This document shows, piece by piece, positions 14,854 through 22,449 of a stretch of DNA of 25,514 nt. How positions within the stretch are numbered: position 1 is the stretch's first letter; each line of letters opens with the position of its first letter. The position numbers and the translations under genes were made by a program. Below the pieces are notes generated by a model. It was not told where the DNA came from. It saw only the letters and a list, made by a program, of their open reading frames with translations, and searched no databases. The stretch is from Planctomycetota bacterium (GTDB lineage: Bacteria; Planctomycetota; Phycisphaerae; WQYP01): positions 1 to 25,514 of the forward strand of contig JAKBAC010000033.1 of NCBI GenBank assembly GCA_021809365.1, in the 5' to 3' direction.

Positions 14854-15039
14854 TTATGCCCAAGTCCAGCACGGCGCGTGCCTGGCTTGTACAAGCTGTG
14901 GGACATAGGCGATGGTGTGGGCCTGGCCTATTCTTGTAAGGTAAGCCTGCAGCTCTTTTTCATTGAATTTTTCGAGGAATGCCCTTCCGGCTGACCGGTT
15001 CAACCGGATAATCTCATCCATCAGTTCACGTTTACTCAT
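14854..15039 (-). CDS. Small NRSA-type protein of unknown function, 61 residues
   Basis: The translation begins MSKRELMDEIIRLNRSAGRA and continues FLEKFNEKELQAYLTRIGQA. I recall short proteins with the same M-x-K/R-E-L-(M/I)-D-E-(I)-R-x-N-R-S-A ... F(L) ... YL pattern as recurrent in planctomycetes, without known function. The start is set at ATG 15039 because AAAGGAA lies upstream at proper spacing; the frame extends to 15138, but that extension is cysteine/arginine-rich and unlike the family. The predicted structure is two helices with no membrane segment. The last ~20 residues (VQARHAPCWTWA) look unrelated to the conserved core and may be read-through of a degenerate end. Confidence 0.65.
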   Translation of the reverse strand: MSKRELMDEIIRLNRSAGRAFLEKFNEKELQAYLTRIGQAHTIAYVPQLVQARHAPCWTWA

Positions 15040-15201
15040 ACGCGATTCCTTTCGCATTTTGGAGCGTGTGCCAAACCTGGGAGAACGTGTTCTTGGCTCA
15101 GCCACGCATGATCGGCATCCATACCGATAACCATTCAAGACAAGACATTATCGGCAACATCGCCGATAATCTTGAATCAATATTCAACAATTTTGCCAAA
15201 T

Positions 15202-15324
15202 GGGTGTGGCTATATTTTTTGGCAAAGGGCGGGTCATGGGTCGGATGGTGCACCAGCATTCGCCGTAGCGCCGGCATTTATGCCGCCGGCTTTGGTATTC
15301 CTGCCAAAAATTATGGCCGCACCC
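15202..15324. repeat. Imperfect long inverted repeat, possible structured RNA or MITE-like element
   Basis: The arms 15202-15224 and 15302-15324 are complementary at 20 of 23 positions and are separated by 77 bp. Two of the three mismatches would be G-U pairs if the plus strand is transcribed, leaving one mismatch. The interior holds a perfect 6-bp hairpin (CGGCAT, TT, ATGCCG). It occupies the 356-bp gap between the small NRSA gene and the tRNA; the gap otherwise holds only the tRNA promoter. Confidence 0.5.
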
Positions 15325-15351
15325 TTACCAAATGTCTTTATTTCCGCCACG

Positions 15352-15380
15352 TTGAACCAAATGGTATGTTCCAGTAATAT
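15352..15380 (+). promoter_or_regulatory. Probable promoter of tRNA-Val
   Basis: TTGAAC (15352-15357), 17 bases, TAATAT (15375-15380). The predicted start is about 9 bases before the tRNA. Each hexamer matches consensus at four of six positions, so support comes mainly from spacing and position. Confidence 0.4.
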
Positions 15381-15395
15381 TATTGTTCAGTGATC

Positions 15396-15469
15396 GGGCG
15401 TTTAGCTCAGTTGGTTAGAGCGTACGGATCACACCCGTAAGGTCGGGGGTTCGAGCCCCTCAACGCCCA
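15396..15469 (+). tRNA. tRNA-Val (anticodon CAC)
   Basis: 74 bases that fold as a complete cloverleaf. The acceptor stem GGGCGTT pairs with AACGCCC, the D arm is GCTC/GAGC, and the anticodon arm is TACGG/CCGTA around the loop ATCACAC (T33, anticodon CAC at 15430-15432, A37). The variable loop is AGGTC, the T arm GGGGG/CCCTC encloses TTCGAGC, and the discriminator base is A. CAC reads the valine codon GTG. The 3' CCA is not encoded. No adjacent tRNA or integrase gene is present. Confidence 0.93.
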
Positions 15470-15492
15470 GTGCAATTAATCGCACAAGGCCC

Positions 15493-15532
15493 GTGTTCTG
15501 TTCCCACCGTAATTGCGGAGGTAACAGGACAC
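15493..15532. repeat. REP-like palindrome, copy 1
   Basis: A 40-bp imperfect palindrome centred on AATT (15511-15514), 16 of 20 positions paired. Its left arm includes CTGTTCCCACCGTAATT and its right arm ends AACAGGACAC. It lies in the short gap between the tRNA and the convergent histidine phosphatase gene, and a near-copy in opposite orientation lies at 16354-16391. Confidence 0.75.
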
Positions 15533-15551
15533 TACATTCCCAACAGACCGC

Positions 15552-16226
15552 TTATGCCGAAGCGGCGTTGGTGGTATCGGTCATGCCCCCGCCGGTGAGC
15601 ATCTCAATGTCAAGCAGGCTGATGAGGTTGAATTCGCCATTGCGCTTCTGCAATACCGCCGTTAATCCGTTTGGCAGGCCGAATCGCCGGGGTGATCCGG
15701 GAGTCAATCCCAATACATGCCAGACGACATGTTTAAGCACACCGCCATGGGTGACGGCCAGCACATCCTGGCCGGGGAAGGAATCCGACATTGTGTCCAG
15801 CACGTTGCGGGTGCGGTCCCAAAGCTGCTGATCACTTTCCACACCAGGCACGCCGGTCCAATCGGCCAGGTCGCCATTGTTCATGGCATTATTCGTCAGG
15901 TCCGCACGCATGGCTTTGACGGCATCCCACGTTTTTCCTTCAAACACGCCTAAGCTGCGTTCTCGCAATTGCTCAGTGGTGGTAATGGGGCAGGTCTGCC
16001 GGGCGGCAATCGCTTGCGCCGTCTGCAAAGCGCGCGGAAGGTCACTGGACCAGATGGAGCTGAAGCGGCGGCTGCTGAACCATTCTGACATCATCTGCGC
16101 CTGTCGGCGGCCCATGGCATTGAGCTCGGTGGGTGTGTGCCCCTGAATGCGGCGCTGGGCATTCCAATCAGTCTGGCCGTGGCGGACAAGCCACAATCTG
16201 GCGGGAACAATTATTTCTTGGCTCAT
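15552..16226 (-). CDS. Histidine phosphatase superfamily protein (phosphoglycerate mutase-like)
   Basis: 224 residues. The phosphohistidine motif RHG is at 15-17 (LWLVRHGQTDWN, H16), followed by QGHTPTELNAMGRRQA, the SDLPRALQTAQAIA block and ERSLGVFEGKTW with the catalytic acid. The second catalytic histidine is in AVTHGGVLKHV (H160). This is the complete signature of a branch-1 enzyme similar to CobC/GpmB-type phosphatases. The substrate cannot be told from sequence (alpha-ribazole phosphate, a sugar phosphate or phosphoglycerate are all possible), and no cobalamin gene is nearby. It is cytoplasmic with no signal peptide. The gene stands alone, convergent with the tRNA and divergent from the membrane-protein gene, and is framed by two REP-like palindromes. 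Confidence 0.92.
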   Translation of the reverse strand: MSQEIIVPARLWLVRHGQTDWNAQRRIQGHTPTELNAMGRRQAQMMSEWFSSRRFSSIWSSDLPRALQTAQAIAARQTCPITTTEQLRERSLGVFEGKTWDAVKAMRADLTNNAMNNGDLADWTGVPGVESDQQLWDRTRNVLDTMSDSFPGQDVLAVTHGGVLKHVVWHVLGLTPGSPRRFGLPNGLTAVLQKRNGEFNLISLLDIEMLTGGGMTDTTNAASA

Positions 16227-16353
16227 GTTGAAAAATCCTTATCGTTTACCCATTGTTGGGATTGTATACGTTTTAACGGGCAAGGAATAACTCATCAACC
16301 GATGATTTGCTCGCGGCCATTTTCCGGATAAACTTCAGCATGCGATCTGCTGG

Positions 16354-16391
16354 TGTCCTGTTTTCACCTTAATTACGGTGGGAACAGGGCA
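16354..16391. repeat. REP-like palindrome, copy 2 (opposite orientation)
   Basis: A 38-bp imperfect palindrome centred on AATT (16371-16374). Its reverse complement matches copy 1 at 31 of 38 positions, with the 17-base block CTGTTCCCACCGTAATT and the end AACAGGACA unchanged. It sits between the divergent phosphatase and GT-C-like genes, which argues against a terminator role. Confidence 0.75.
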
Positions 16392-16405
16392 GCAAAAGTT
16401 ATTGA

Positions 16406-18181
16406 GTGCCGAATTTGGAAGAACGAACAACTAATCCCGCAAGTATCGCCCAGCAGCCTCGGGGGCGGTATCAAGGCTTATGGATGGGTGCGGTTGCGCT
16501 GGCAGTCTACTTGCTTTACAACTGGACCTTTTTGATTCCGGTGCATTTTGACATCACTGATCGCCTGATTGGGCAAGGCACGGATCCGCTGGCGTGGATT
16601 TGGTTTTACAGTTGGTTTCCTTACGCATTAACACAAGGGAGCAATCCCCTCATATCCGCGGTAGTCTGGGTGCCGGGGGGATTGAATCTGACGTGGACCA
16701 AATGCACGATGGCCCTGGCGATTTTATGCTGGCCAATTACAACCCATTGGGGCGCTTGCGTCACGTATAATGTTATCGTTCTCACGGCCCCCGCACTGGC
16801 GGCATGGATGGCGTATTTCCTGTGCCGGGAGATCACAGGAATGTTTTTCCCAGCTCTTTTTGGTGGATGGCTGTTCGGTTTTTCATCCTATGAATTGGGT
16901 CAATTGCTCGGCCATGTCGATCTCTTTGTCAACTGGCCCGTGCCCCTGTTGGCTTGGCTGGCGGTGCGGTGGTATCGCAAGAAATTAAGCGATCGGGCCT
17001 TTGTAATTCTCGCCACGATTACACTTTTCATTGAGCTTGGAATATCCATTGAAGTATTCGCCACCACGGTACTATTCGGTTTTACGACTCTTCTCATCGC
17101 TTACCATGTTCTGCCTGATCCAACGGCCCCACGCCGACTGACGCGATTAATGATCTATTCAACAATCATTCTTCCAGCGGTTTGCCTCCTGGCATTGCCC
17201 TTTCTTGGCGTCATGCTGTTTGGGCCTGACCATCCATATCGATCAATTTATTCACCCGCCGTATTTTCAACCGATCTTGCCAACATTCTGATTCCAACGG
17301 GAACGACCTGGCTGGACAACGGGCTTCTCGCCCTTCTTTTCGGCCCGATGGCTGGAAACATTTCCGAACAAGGTGCTTATATTGCTTTGCCATTGCTGGT
17401 CATGTGGATCCTGTATATCAGGTCTTATTGGCGCACCGGTACGGGCAAGCTGGTGATAGTCGCGGCGGCGATGTTTATGGTGTTCAGTCTCGGCCCATGG
17501 TTGACCATATTGGACCATCGGTTTTCCATTCCTCTTCCCTGGGCGATATTCACACATCTTCCGCTGATCAAGGACGCGCTGCCGGCCCGCTTTACACTTT
17601 ATGTCTGGTTGGCAACCGCGGTGATGGCGGCAATGTGGATGGCACAATCGCAGAGTCACTGGATATTCAAGCTCGCATTGACGGGAGCAACCGTCTTATT
17701 TCTATTTCCCAACCTTGAACGTCCGAGCCTGTGGTGTGATGTGCCGACCATTCCGATGTTTTTTCAGCATGGGCAATATCAGCATTATATTCGTCGCAAT
17801 GAAAACGTGCTGTTGCTGCCGACCGGGCCGGATGGCGAAGCGGTTTTTATACAGGCCCATTGCAATTTTTATTTTCATATTGTCGGCGGATACCTCGGTC
17901 CGCCACCACCACGGATGCACTCCAATCATATAGAACTGGCCTGCTTTTATGGTGGTCAAGTGTCGGCCACGGCCAGGCAGGTGCTGCACTTTTTCCATCA
18001 CGCCAAGATCGGTGCTGTGGTTATTTCCCCAGCCGAGGCGACTGTTTTTCAATGGCTGTTATCTCCGTTGCATATACATCCCATTGAAGTCGGAGGGGTG
18101 GATTTTTATGAGATTAAATCGCCGGTGCCGACGAACGCCACGCATCGGTCAGCAGGGCCGGTACTACCCAAAACAGGTTGA
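16406..18181 (+). CDS. Multipass membrane protein, GT-C-like glycosyltransferase-family
   Basis: 591 residues with about 11-12 predicted membrane helices. After the first helix comes a loop, GQGTDPLAWIWFYSWFPYAL, with an acidic residue placed like the catalytic aspartate of GT-C enzymes that use polyprenyl-phosphate sugars. The pattern TDP..W.W.Y.W..YAL, NPL, PGGLNL, YN, FGFSSYELGQLLGH and NWPVPLLAWLAVRW is that of a large uncharacterised family of bacterial membrane proteins often annotated as hypothetical. The C-terminal ~120 residues are predicted to be extracytoplasmic (LPTGPDGEAVFIQAHCNFYF; GGYLGPPPPRMHSN). The start is a GTG at 16406; an ATG at 16484 is possible. It precedes a GtrB-like enzyme, whose polyprenyl-phosphate sugar it could use as donor. 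Confidence 0.7.
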   Translation: MPNLEERTTNPASIAQQPRGRYQGLWMGAVALAVYLLYNWTFLIPVHFDITDRLIGQGTDPLAWIWFYSWFPYALTQGSNPLISAVVWVPGGLNLTWTKCTMALAILCWPITTHWGACVTYNVIVLTAPALAAWMAYFLCREITGMFFPALFGGWLFGFSSYELGQLLGHVDLFVNWPVPLLAWLAVRWYRKKLSDRAFVILATITLFIELGISIEVFATTVLFGFTTLLIAYHVLPDPTAPRRLTRLMIYSTIILPAVCLLALPFLGVMLFGPDHPYRSIYSPAVFSTDLANILIPTGTTWLDNGLLALLFGPMAGNISEQGAYIALPLLVMWILYIRSYWRTGTGKLVIVAAAMFMVFSLGPWLTILDHRFSIPLPWAIFTHLPLIKDALPARFTLYVWLATAVMAAMWMAQSQSHWIFKLALTGATVLFLFPNLERPSLWCDVPTIPMFFQHGQYQHYIRRNENVLLLPTGPDGEAVFIQAHCNFYFHIVGGYLGPPPPRMHSNHIELACFYGGQVSATARQVLHFFHHAKIGAVVISPAEATVFQWLLSPLHIHPIEVGGVDFYEIKSPVPTNATHRSAGPVLPKTG

Positions 18182-18388
18182 CCGCGGAAGATCATGATGT
18201 GCAAACGCGCTGCCGGGTCCCGACAAGACCTATTCGGCCCGATGGTTCCGGCAGTAATCAAGCTGCGACCGAGCCTGTTACAATCGGCAATCCGGCGGCG
18301 GGGTGCCATATCTGCCGCCGCATGTACTGCGCCGAGCGTCCGGGTAAGATACGAATATGGATAATCGACGAATCAAGAGAGGTTGTGA

Positions 18389-19363
18389 ATGATGGCCGAC
18401 GGCGCATGTGACCTGTCAATTGTCATCCCGGTTTATTGTGAGCTGGAATCGTTGCCGGAATTATATCGGCGGCTGACCTCCGTTATGGATGGGCTTGCCG
18501 CGCGCACGTCCTATGAAATTCTTTTTGTAAATGACGGGTCAAGCGACGGTACCGCGGAATTGCTGCGGGCCATGGCACGTGCGGATTCACGGGTGAAGGC
18601 GCTTACTTTATCCCGCAATTTCGGCCATCAGAAAGCGATTACCGCGGGGCTGGATTGGTGTGTAGGCCGCGCAGTTGTTGTTATGGACGCTGATCTGCAG
18701 GACCCGCCGGAATTAATTCCTGACATGTTGGCACACTGGCGGGAAGGAAGTCATGTTGTATTCGCCGTGCGACGTCGGCGAGACGGAGAGTCGTTCATTC
18801 GCACGGCGTGTATTCGGATGTTTTATCAATTTTCGCAGCTTCTCACCGATACATATATTCCGCCGAACGCCGGAGATTTTCGATTATTGGATCGGCGGGT
18901 TATCGACGCCCTCAAAGAACTTCGCGAGGAAGATCGCTATCTCCGGGGCCTGATCGCCTGGGTGGGATTCCATCAATCGTCGGTCGTTTATGATCGGCCA
19001 TCGCGCTTCGCCGGTCATAGTAAATATCCTTTGCATCGTTTGCTGCGTCTGGCCTTCGACGGGATTGCCGGGTTTTCCAATCGGCCTCTGCGACTGGCGT
19101 CATTTCTTGGCCTTGGGGTGACGATGCTTTCACTGGGACTGATTATTTGGGTGATTGTCGCACATCTTCTGTCGCCACAAAGCGCGGCACCGTGGGGGTG
19201 GGCATCGCTGATGGTGGCGATTTTATTTATCGGGGGAGTGCAACTGCTGTGCGTGGGGTTGCTGGGTGAATACATTGGACGGATATTCAACCAGACGAAG
19301 CATCGACCACTCTATTTGATTGCGGAAAAGATCGGATTTGAAGAGGATGGCCGGAGGACATGA
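18389..19363 (+). CDS. Polyprenyl-phosphate glycosyltransferase, GT2 family (GtrB/DPM1-like)
   Basis: 324 residues. The GT2 catalytic domain (about 8-225) has LSIVIPVYCELESLPELYRR, NDGSSDGT (48-55), LSRNFGHQKAITAGL and the donor/metal site DADLQDPPE (100-108). The second half of the domain holds DFRLLDRRV and the FAGHSKYPL motif. Two C-terminal membrane helices (about 237-262 and 273-300) anchor it, ending GLLGEYIGRIF as in GtrB and ArnC-type enzymes. The enzyme moves a hexose from a UDP/GDP sugar to undecaprenyl phosphate on the inner face of the membrane. A GAGAGG ribosome site lies 6 bases before ATG 18389. The 207-bp gap upstream has no gene. It is the likely partner of the GT-C-like protein before it and of the methyltransferase after it. 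Confidence 0.92.
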   Translation: MMADGACDLSIVIPVYCELESLPELYRRLTSVMDGLAARTSYEILFVNDGSSDGTAELLRAMARADSRVKALTLSRNFGHQKAITAGLDWCVGRAVVVMDADLQDPPELIPDMLAHWREGSHVVFAVRRRRDGESFIRTACIRMFYQFSQLLTDTYIPPNAGDFRLLDRRVIDALKELREEDRYLRGLIAWVGFHQSSVVYDRPSRFAGHSKYPLHRLLRLAFDGIAGFSNRPLRLASFLGLGVTMLSLGLIIWVIVAHLLSPQSAAPWGWASLMVAILFIGGVQLLCVGLLGEYIGRIFNQTKHRPLYLIAEKIGFEEDGRRT

Positions 19364-19407
19364 CGGGACGCACGACAGCTTTCTAATTTCTATTGTTCCG
19401 GGGAAAA

Positions 19408-20160
19408 ATGATGGATCAGTCCGCGTACATTCAGATGCGCGATGTGGAATCAAGGCATTGGTGGTTTCGGGCCCGGAGAGATATTCTTCAGCGCATCATC
19501 GAGCGGAAACTCGGCAACCCCGTCGGTGCCAGGATTCTAGAAGTTGGCTGCGGAACAGGGGGAAATCTCGCGATGCTCAGTCGCTTTGGACATGTAACCG
19601 GTATGGAAATGAACGCGCTTGCCGTCCGGGAATCCATGACGCGAAGCGCAGCAGTCATTCTTCACGGGCGAGTGCCTGAAGATTTGCCGGATTCCAAATA
19701 TGATCTCGTTGCTCTGCTGGATGTCCTTGAGCATATTGAAGATGATGTTGCGCTGCTGCAAGCGTTGCGCGGCAATATTGCCGCGAACGGGTTTCTGCTT
19801 CTCACGGTGCCTGCTTATACGTTTCTCTGGTCGCATCATGACATCGTGGTGCATCATTACCGGCGCTACACACAATCCAGGCTCGCCGGCGTTTTGGAGA
19901 ATAATGGCTATACGCTGCGCTACATCAGTTATTTCAATACCATTTTATTTCCCCTGGTTGCGGCCACGCGCATCGTGAAACGGAGGTTGGGCGGAACCAG
20001 CAGTGATTTGACGATGCCGGGAGCCTTCCTTAATCGCATATTTTATGGTTTGTTCGCATCCGAACGCCATTTGTTGCCGGCACATTCTCTGCCCTTCGGG
20101 GTATCCATCGTGGCGATCGCGGTGCCGATGCATGGGCAGGCCGCGGCAAAAAATTCGTAG
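19408..20160 (+). CDS. SAM-dependent class I methyltransferase in glycan cluster
   Basis: 250 residues. The N-terminus (ESRHWWFRARRDIL) is the hWWfrgRR block shared by methyltransferases encoded beside GtrB-like enzymes. Motif I is ILEVGCGTGGNLAML, motif II an acidic V-T-G-M-E-M, and motif IV/post-I is DLVALLDVLEHIEDDVALLQ. Later, LLLTVPAYTFLWSHHDIVVH and HHYRRYT complete the family. The frame reaches a TTG at 19393, but ATG 19408 or 19411 follows GGGG and is preferred. No membrane helix is clear. The substrate is probably a lipid or sugar in the same pathway as the neighbours, but this is an inference from position only. The intergenic gap to the glycosyltransferase is 44 bp. Confidence 0.87.
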   Translation: MMDQSAYIQMRDVESRHWWFRARRDILQRIIERKLGNPVGARILEVGCGTGGNLAMLSRFGHVTGMEMNALAVRESMTRSAAVILHGRVPEDLPDSKYDLVALLDVLEHIEDDVALLQALRGNIAANGFLLLTVPAYTFLWSHHDIVVHHYRRYTQSRLAGVLENNGYTLRYISYFNTILFPLVAATRIVKRRLGGTSSDLTMPGAFLNRIFYGLFASERHLLPAHSLPFGVSIVAIAVPMHGQAAAKNS

Positions 20161-20264
20161 CGCTGTGCCTGGAGCATCAGGGCTATTTTCCCCAATGCCC
20201 ATCCGCGGCTAAGATAGACTTTACCGGCGGTTGACCGGATGAGGTTTTTGGAGCATGAGCTGCC

Positions 20265-20927
20265 ATGCGTGTAATTCTCTACGGCGATTCCATGACGGAA
20301 TATCTTCATCGGCCTCCGCGCATGTTGGCCCATCATCTCCATGAGTTGTCGCCGGAGGCAACGTTCAGATTCTCCAATTGGGCCATCGGCGGCACGCGGG
20401 CGGAATTGATTCTCTACCGTCTGCGGTATGAATTCTGGCATGGCCGGGAGCGGATGTTGCCGCTGTCCCAAAGCCAACCCAACATACTGGTGATGGAATC
20501 CTGCGCGTTTAACAATGCCAATGACCGCGATGAGGGACTGGCCAATTTTGCGCATATCTGGGACGAGATACTGCTCACATGCCGACAGCATGTTCCCAAT
20601 ATCCGAATTATCACCTATTTAACGATTGCCAGTTCACCGACAGTCCCCGCCGAGGGAGCCAATCGCCTGTTCTTTCATGCATTGCCGGAGGTGTTCGCCT
20701 ATCGTCATCACTGGCGGGAGATTTATCAGGAGGCCTTTGTACAATGGGCCGCGAACAGGGGGGTGGAATTTGTCAATGTGCAGGCGGAAGTGAGGCGACG
20801 GGAAACTCAAGGTGTACCGCGCGAACACTGGATATCGGCCGATGGCGTGCATCCCAACGCGGAAGGTGTGGAGTTGATTTCAGAACACCTGGCCCGCGCC
20901 ATTGCCGGAAATGGAGGTAAAAAGTGA
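20265..20927 (+). CDS. SGNH/GDSL-family hydrolase
   Basis: 220 residues. Block I is VILYGDSMTEY with the nucleophile serine (S9), block II is the glycine in AIGGTRAEL, block III is the asparagine in ESCAFNNAND, and block V is the DGVHPNAEG catalytic Asp/His pair. All four SGNH positions are therefore present. The family covers esterases, lipases and acetylxylan/carbohydrate deacetylases. Here it is cytoplasmic by sequence (no signal peptide), which is unusual for a polysaccharide deacetylase. The gene follows the methyltransferase after a 104-bp gap and its stop codon overlaps the start of the DUF2127 gene, so those two are translationally coupled. Confidence 0.88.
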   Translation: MRVILYGDSMTEYLHRPPRMLAHHLHELSPEATFRFSNWAIGGTRAELILYRLRYEFWHGRERMLPLSQSQPNILVMESCAFNNANDRDEGLANFAHIWDEILLTCRQHVPNIRIITYLTIASSPTVPAEGANRLFFHALPEVFAYRHHWREIYQEAFVQWAANRGVEFVNVQAEVRRRETQGVPREHWISADGVHPNAEGVELISEHLARAIAGNGGKK

Positions 20928-21445
20928 TGAGTCAGGTCACATCGCATACCTCGGCCAAACCGGGAACGACAAAGCCGCCGCATCGCAACCGCATTCTATT
21001 GACCATTGCGCTGTTTAAGTTTTTCAAGGCCGCCGCGATGATTACCGCGGGTATTCTGGCCATCACTTATGAGCATGCCAACCTGACGAAAATTGCCATG
21101 CACTGGGTGAATAAATTTCGGCTCGATCCGGACAATGTCTATGTCAATTGGGTGCTGGCCCACGCCAGCCTGATACACGCTCAACAACTCGGAGTCGTCG
21201 CGGTGGGAGCTTTCATATATGCCCTGCTCTTTCTGGTGGAAGGGATTGGCCTGTATCTTGAGAAAGCCTGGGGCGAATACCTTGTGATTGTTGAAGTATC
21301 GCTGCTGATGCCCGTGGAGCTTTTCGGCATTTATGAAAAACCGGATATGCTGAGGTGTGGGCTGCTGATCGCCAATATATTCATTCTGGTGTACCTGATT
21401 TATCTTCGCATTAAAACTGTCCGTCAGCGAGGCGCATCAGCATGA
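20927..21445 (+). CDS. DUF2127-family membrane protein
   Basis: 172 residues from ATG 20927, which overlaps the upstream TGA; a GTG at 20924 is an alternative. GGAGG (20913-20917) serves either. The protein begins with ~25 polar residues and then has four membrane helices: LTIALFKFFKAAAMITAGI, the QLGVVAVGAFIYALLFLVEG helix, VEVSLLMPVELFGIYE and the final ANIFILVYLIYLRI. Motifs FKFFKA, EGIGLYLEKAWGEY and PVELFGI are those of DUF2127. The function is unknown. It overlaps the UbiA gene by 4 bases (ATGA), so both are part of one operon. Confidence 0.85.
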   Translation: MSQVTSHTSAKPGTTKPPHRNRILLTIALFKFFKAAAMITAGILAITYEHANLTKIAMHWVNKFRLDPDNVYVNWVLAHASLIHAQQLGVVAVGAFIYALLFLVEGIGLYLEKAWGEYLVIVEVSLLMPVELFGIYEKPDMLRCGLLIANIFILVYLIYLRIKTVRQRGASA

Positions 21446-22407
21446 TGACACCCCACGCCGCTGATGCCGCCGCACTTCCACGGATGCCAAAATCGCCGCC
21501 GGTTAAACGCCTGCGCACATTCCTGGACATGATAAAATTTTCGCACAGCATCTTTGCCATGCCTTTTGCGTTGATCGCCACATTTCTGGCGGCACGGGAA
21601 ATTCATCTGGTCTGGCCGGGCTGGCTGCGCCTGGGGCTGATCATTTTATGTATGGTGATGGCGCGCACCTTTGCCATGACCTTCAATCGCCTGGTGGATC
21701 GTGAATTTGACAGCCGCAATCCCAGAGCCATGCGCCGGCCCAGCGTGACGGGGGAGATAACCGTTCCGTTTATGGTCATCACGCTGGCCATCTGCGGTTT
21801 GCTGTTTATTGCGGCAACATGGATGTTTGATGTGGTGTTGGGAAACATTTATCCGGTGGCTCTGGCGCTGCCGGTGTTGCTCTGGATTGCGTTGTACAGC
21901 TTTACCAAGCGTTTTACATGGCTGTGCCATTTTTTTCTGGGAAGTTCGCTGGCGCTGGCACCCGTGAGCGCATGGATTGCCATTGTGCCGCCGCACGGGC
22001 CGGCATTGGACGTGCAGGTATTGCTGCTGGCCGGAGCGGTGTTGTTCTGGTTGCCGGGGTTCGATATTTTGTATGCGATGCAGGATGTGGACATTGACCG
22101 AAAAGAAAAACTTTTTTCCCTGCCCGCACAATTCGGAGTTGCCGCAAGCCTCTGGATATCCCGCGTGTGTCATTTTATCGTGATTCTTCTGCTGCTGGCC
22201 TTTGGTTTGGGGCTTAACGGCGGGATGCCAATGGGACTGATTTACTGGATCGGGTTTTCGGCTGTGGTGCTGCTGCTGGTTGTTGAACAATCGCTGGTAA
22301 AACCGCATGATATATCCAAGGTCAATCTGGCGTTTATGACGATCAATGGCCTGGTGGGATTAATTTTCGGCTTGACCACCATCATGGCCATTATCTTGCA
22401 CCTGTAA
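21442..22407 (+). CDS. UbiA-family prenyltransferase (futalosine-pathway MqnP / UbiA type)
   Basis: 321 residues with eight to nine membrane helices. The first aspartate-rich motif is NRLVDREFD (82-90), in the context MARTFAMTFNRLVDREFDSR. The second is FDILYAMQDVDIDRKEKLFS (208-227), the form seen in the putative 4-hydroxybenzoate prenyltransferases of the futalosine (mqn) menaquinone route rather than in classic Escherichia UbiA. These motifs bind Mg2+ and the polyprenyl diphosphate. It attaches a prenyl chain to an aromatic acceptor in the membrane, which fits menaquinone synthesis. No other mqn gene is in the window, so the specific role is inferred. ATG 21442 overlaps the DUF2127 stop, giving translational coupling. 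Confidence 0.88.
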   Translation: MMTPHAADAAALPRMPKSPPVKRLRTFLDMIKFSHSIFAMPFALIATFLAAREIHLVWPGWLRLGLIILCMVMARTFAMTFNRLVDREFDSRNPRAMRRPSVTGEITVPFMVITLAICGLLFIAATWMFDVVLGNIYPVALALPVLLWIALYSFTKRFTWLCHFFLGSSLALAPVSAWIAIVPPHGPALDVQVLLLAGAVLFWLPGFDILYAMQDVDIDRKEKLFSLPAQFGVAASLWISRVCHFIVILLLLAFGLGLNGGMPMGLIYWIGFSAVVLLLVVEQSLVKPHDISKVNLAFMTINGLVGLIFGLTTIMAIILHL

Positions 22408-22449
22408 TGTCCGACCCGGGTATTGATTCTCTTAAGCGGTAAGCATGTG

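Noticed and set aside
18178..18411. 77-codon frame between the GT-C-like and GtrB-like genes
   Set aside because: Overlaps both genes out of frame, no ribosome site, composition not protein-like.
21646..22308. 220-residue minus-strand open frame opposite the UbiA gene
   Set aside because: Antisense shadow of a well-supported gene; composition rich in Gln/His/Arg and no family resemblance.
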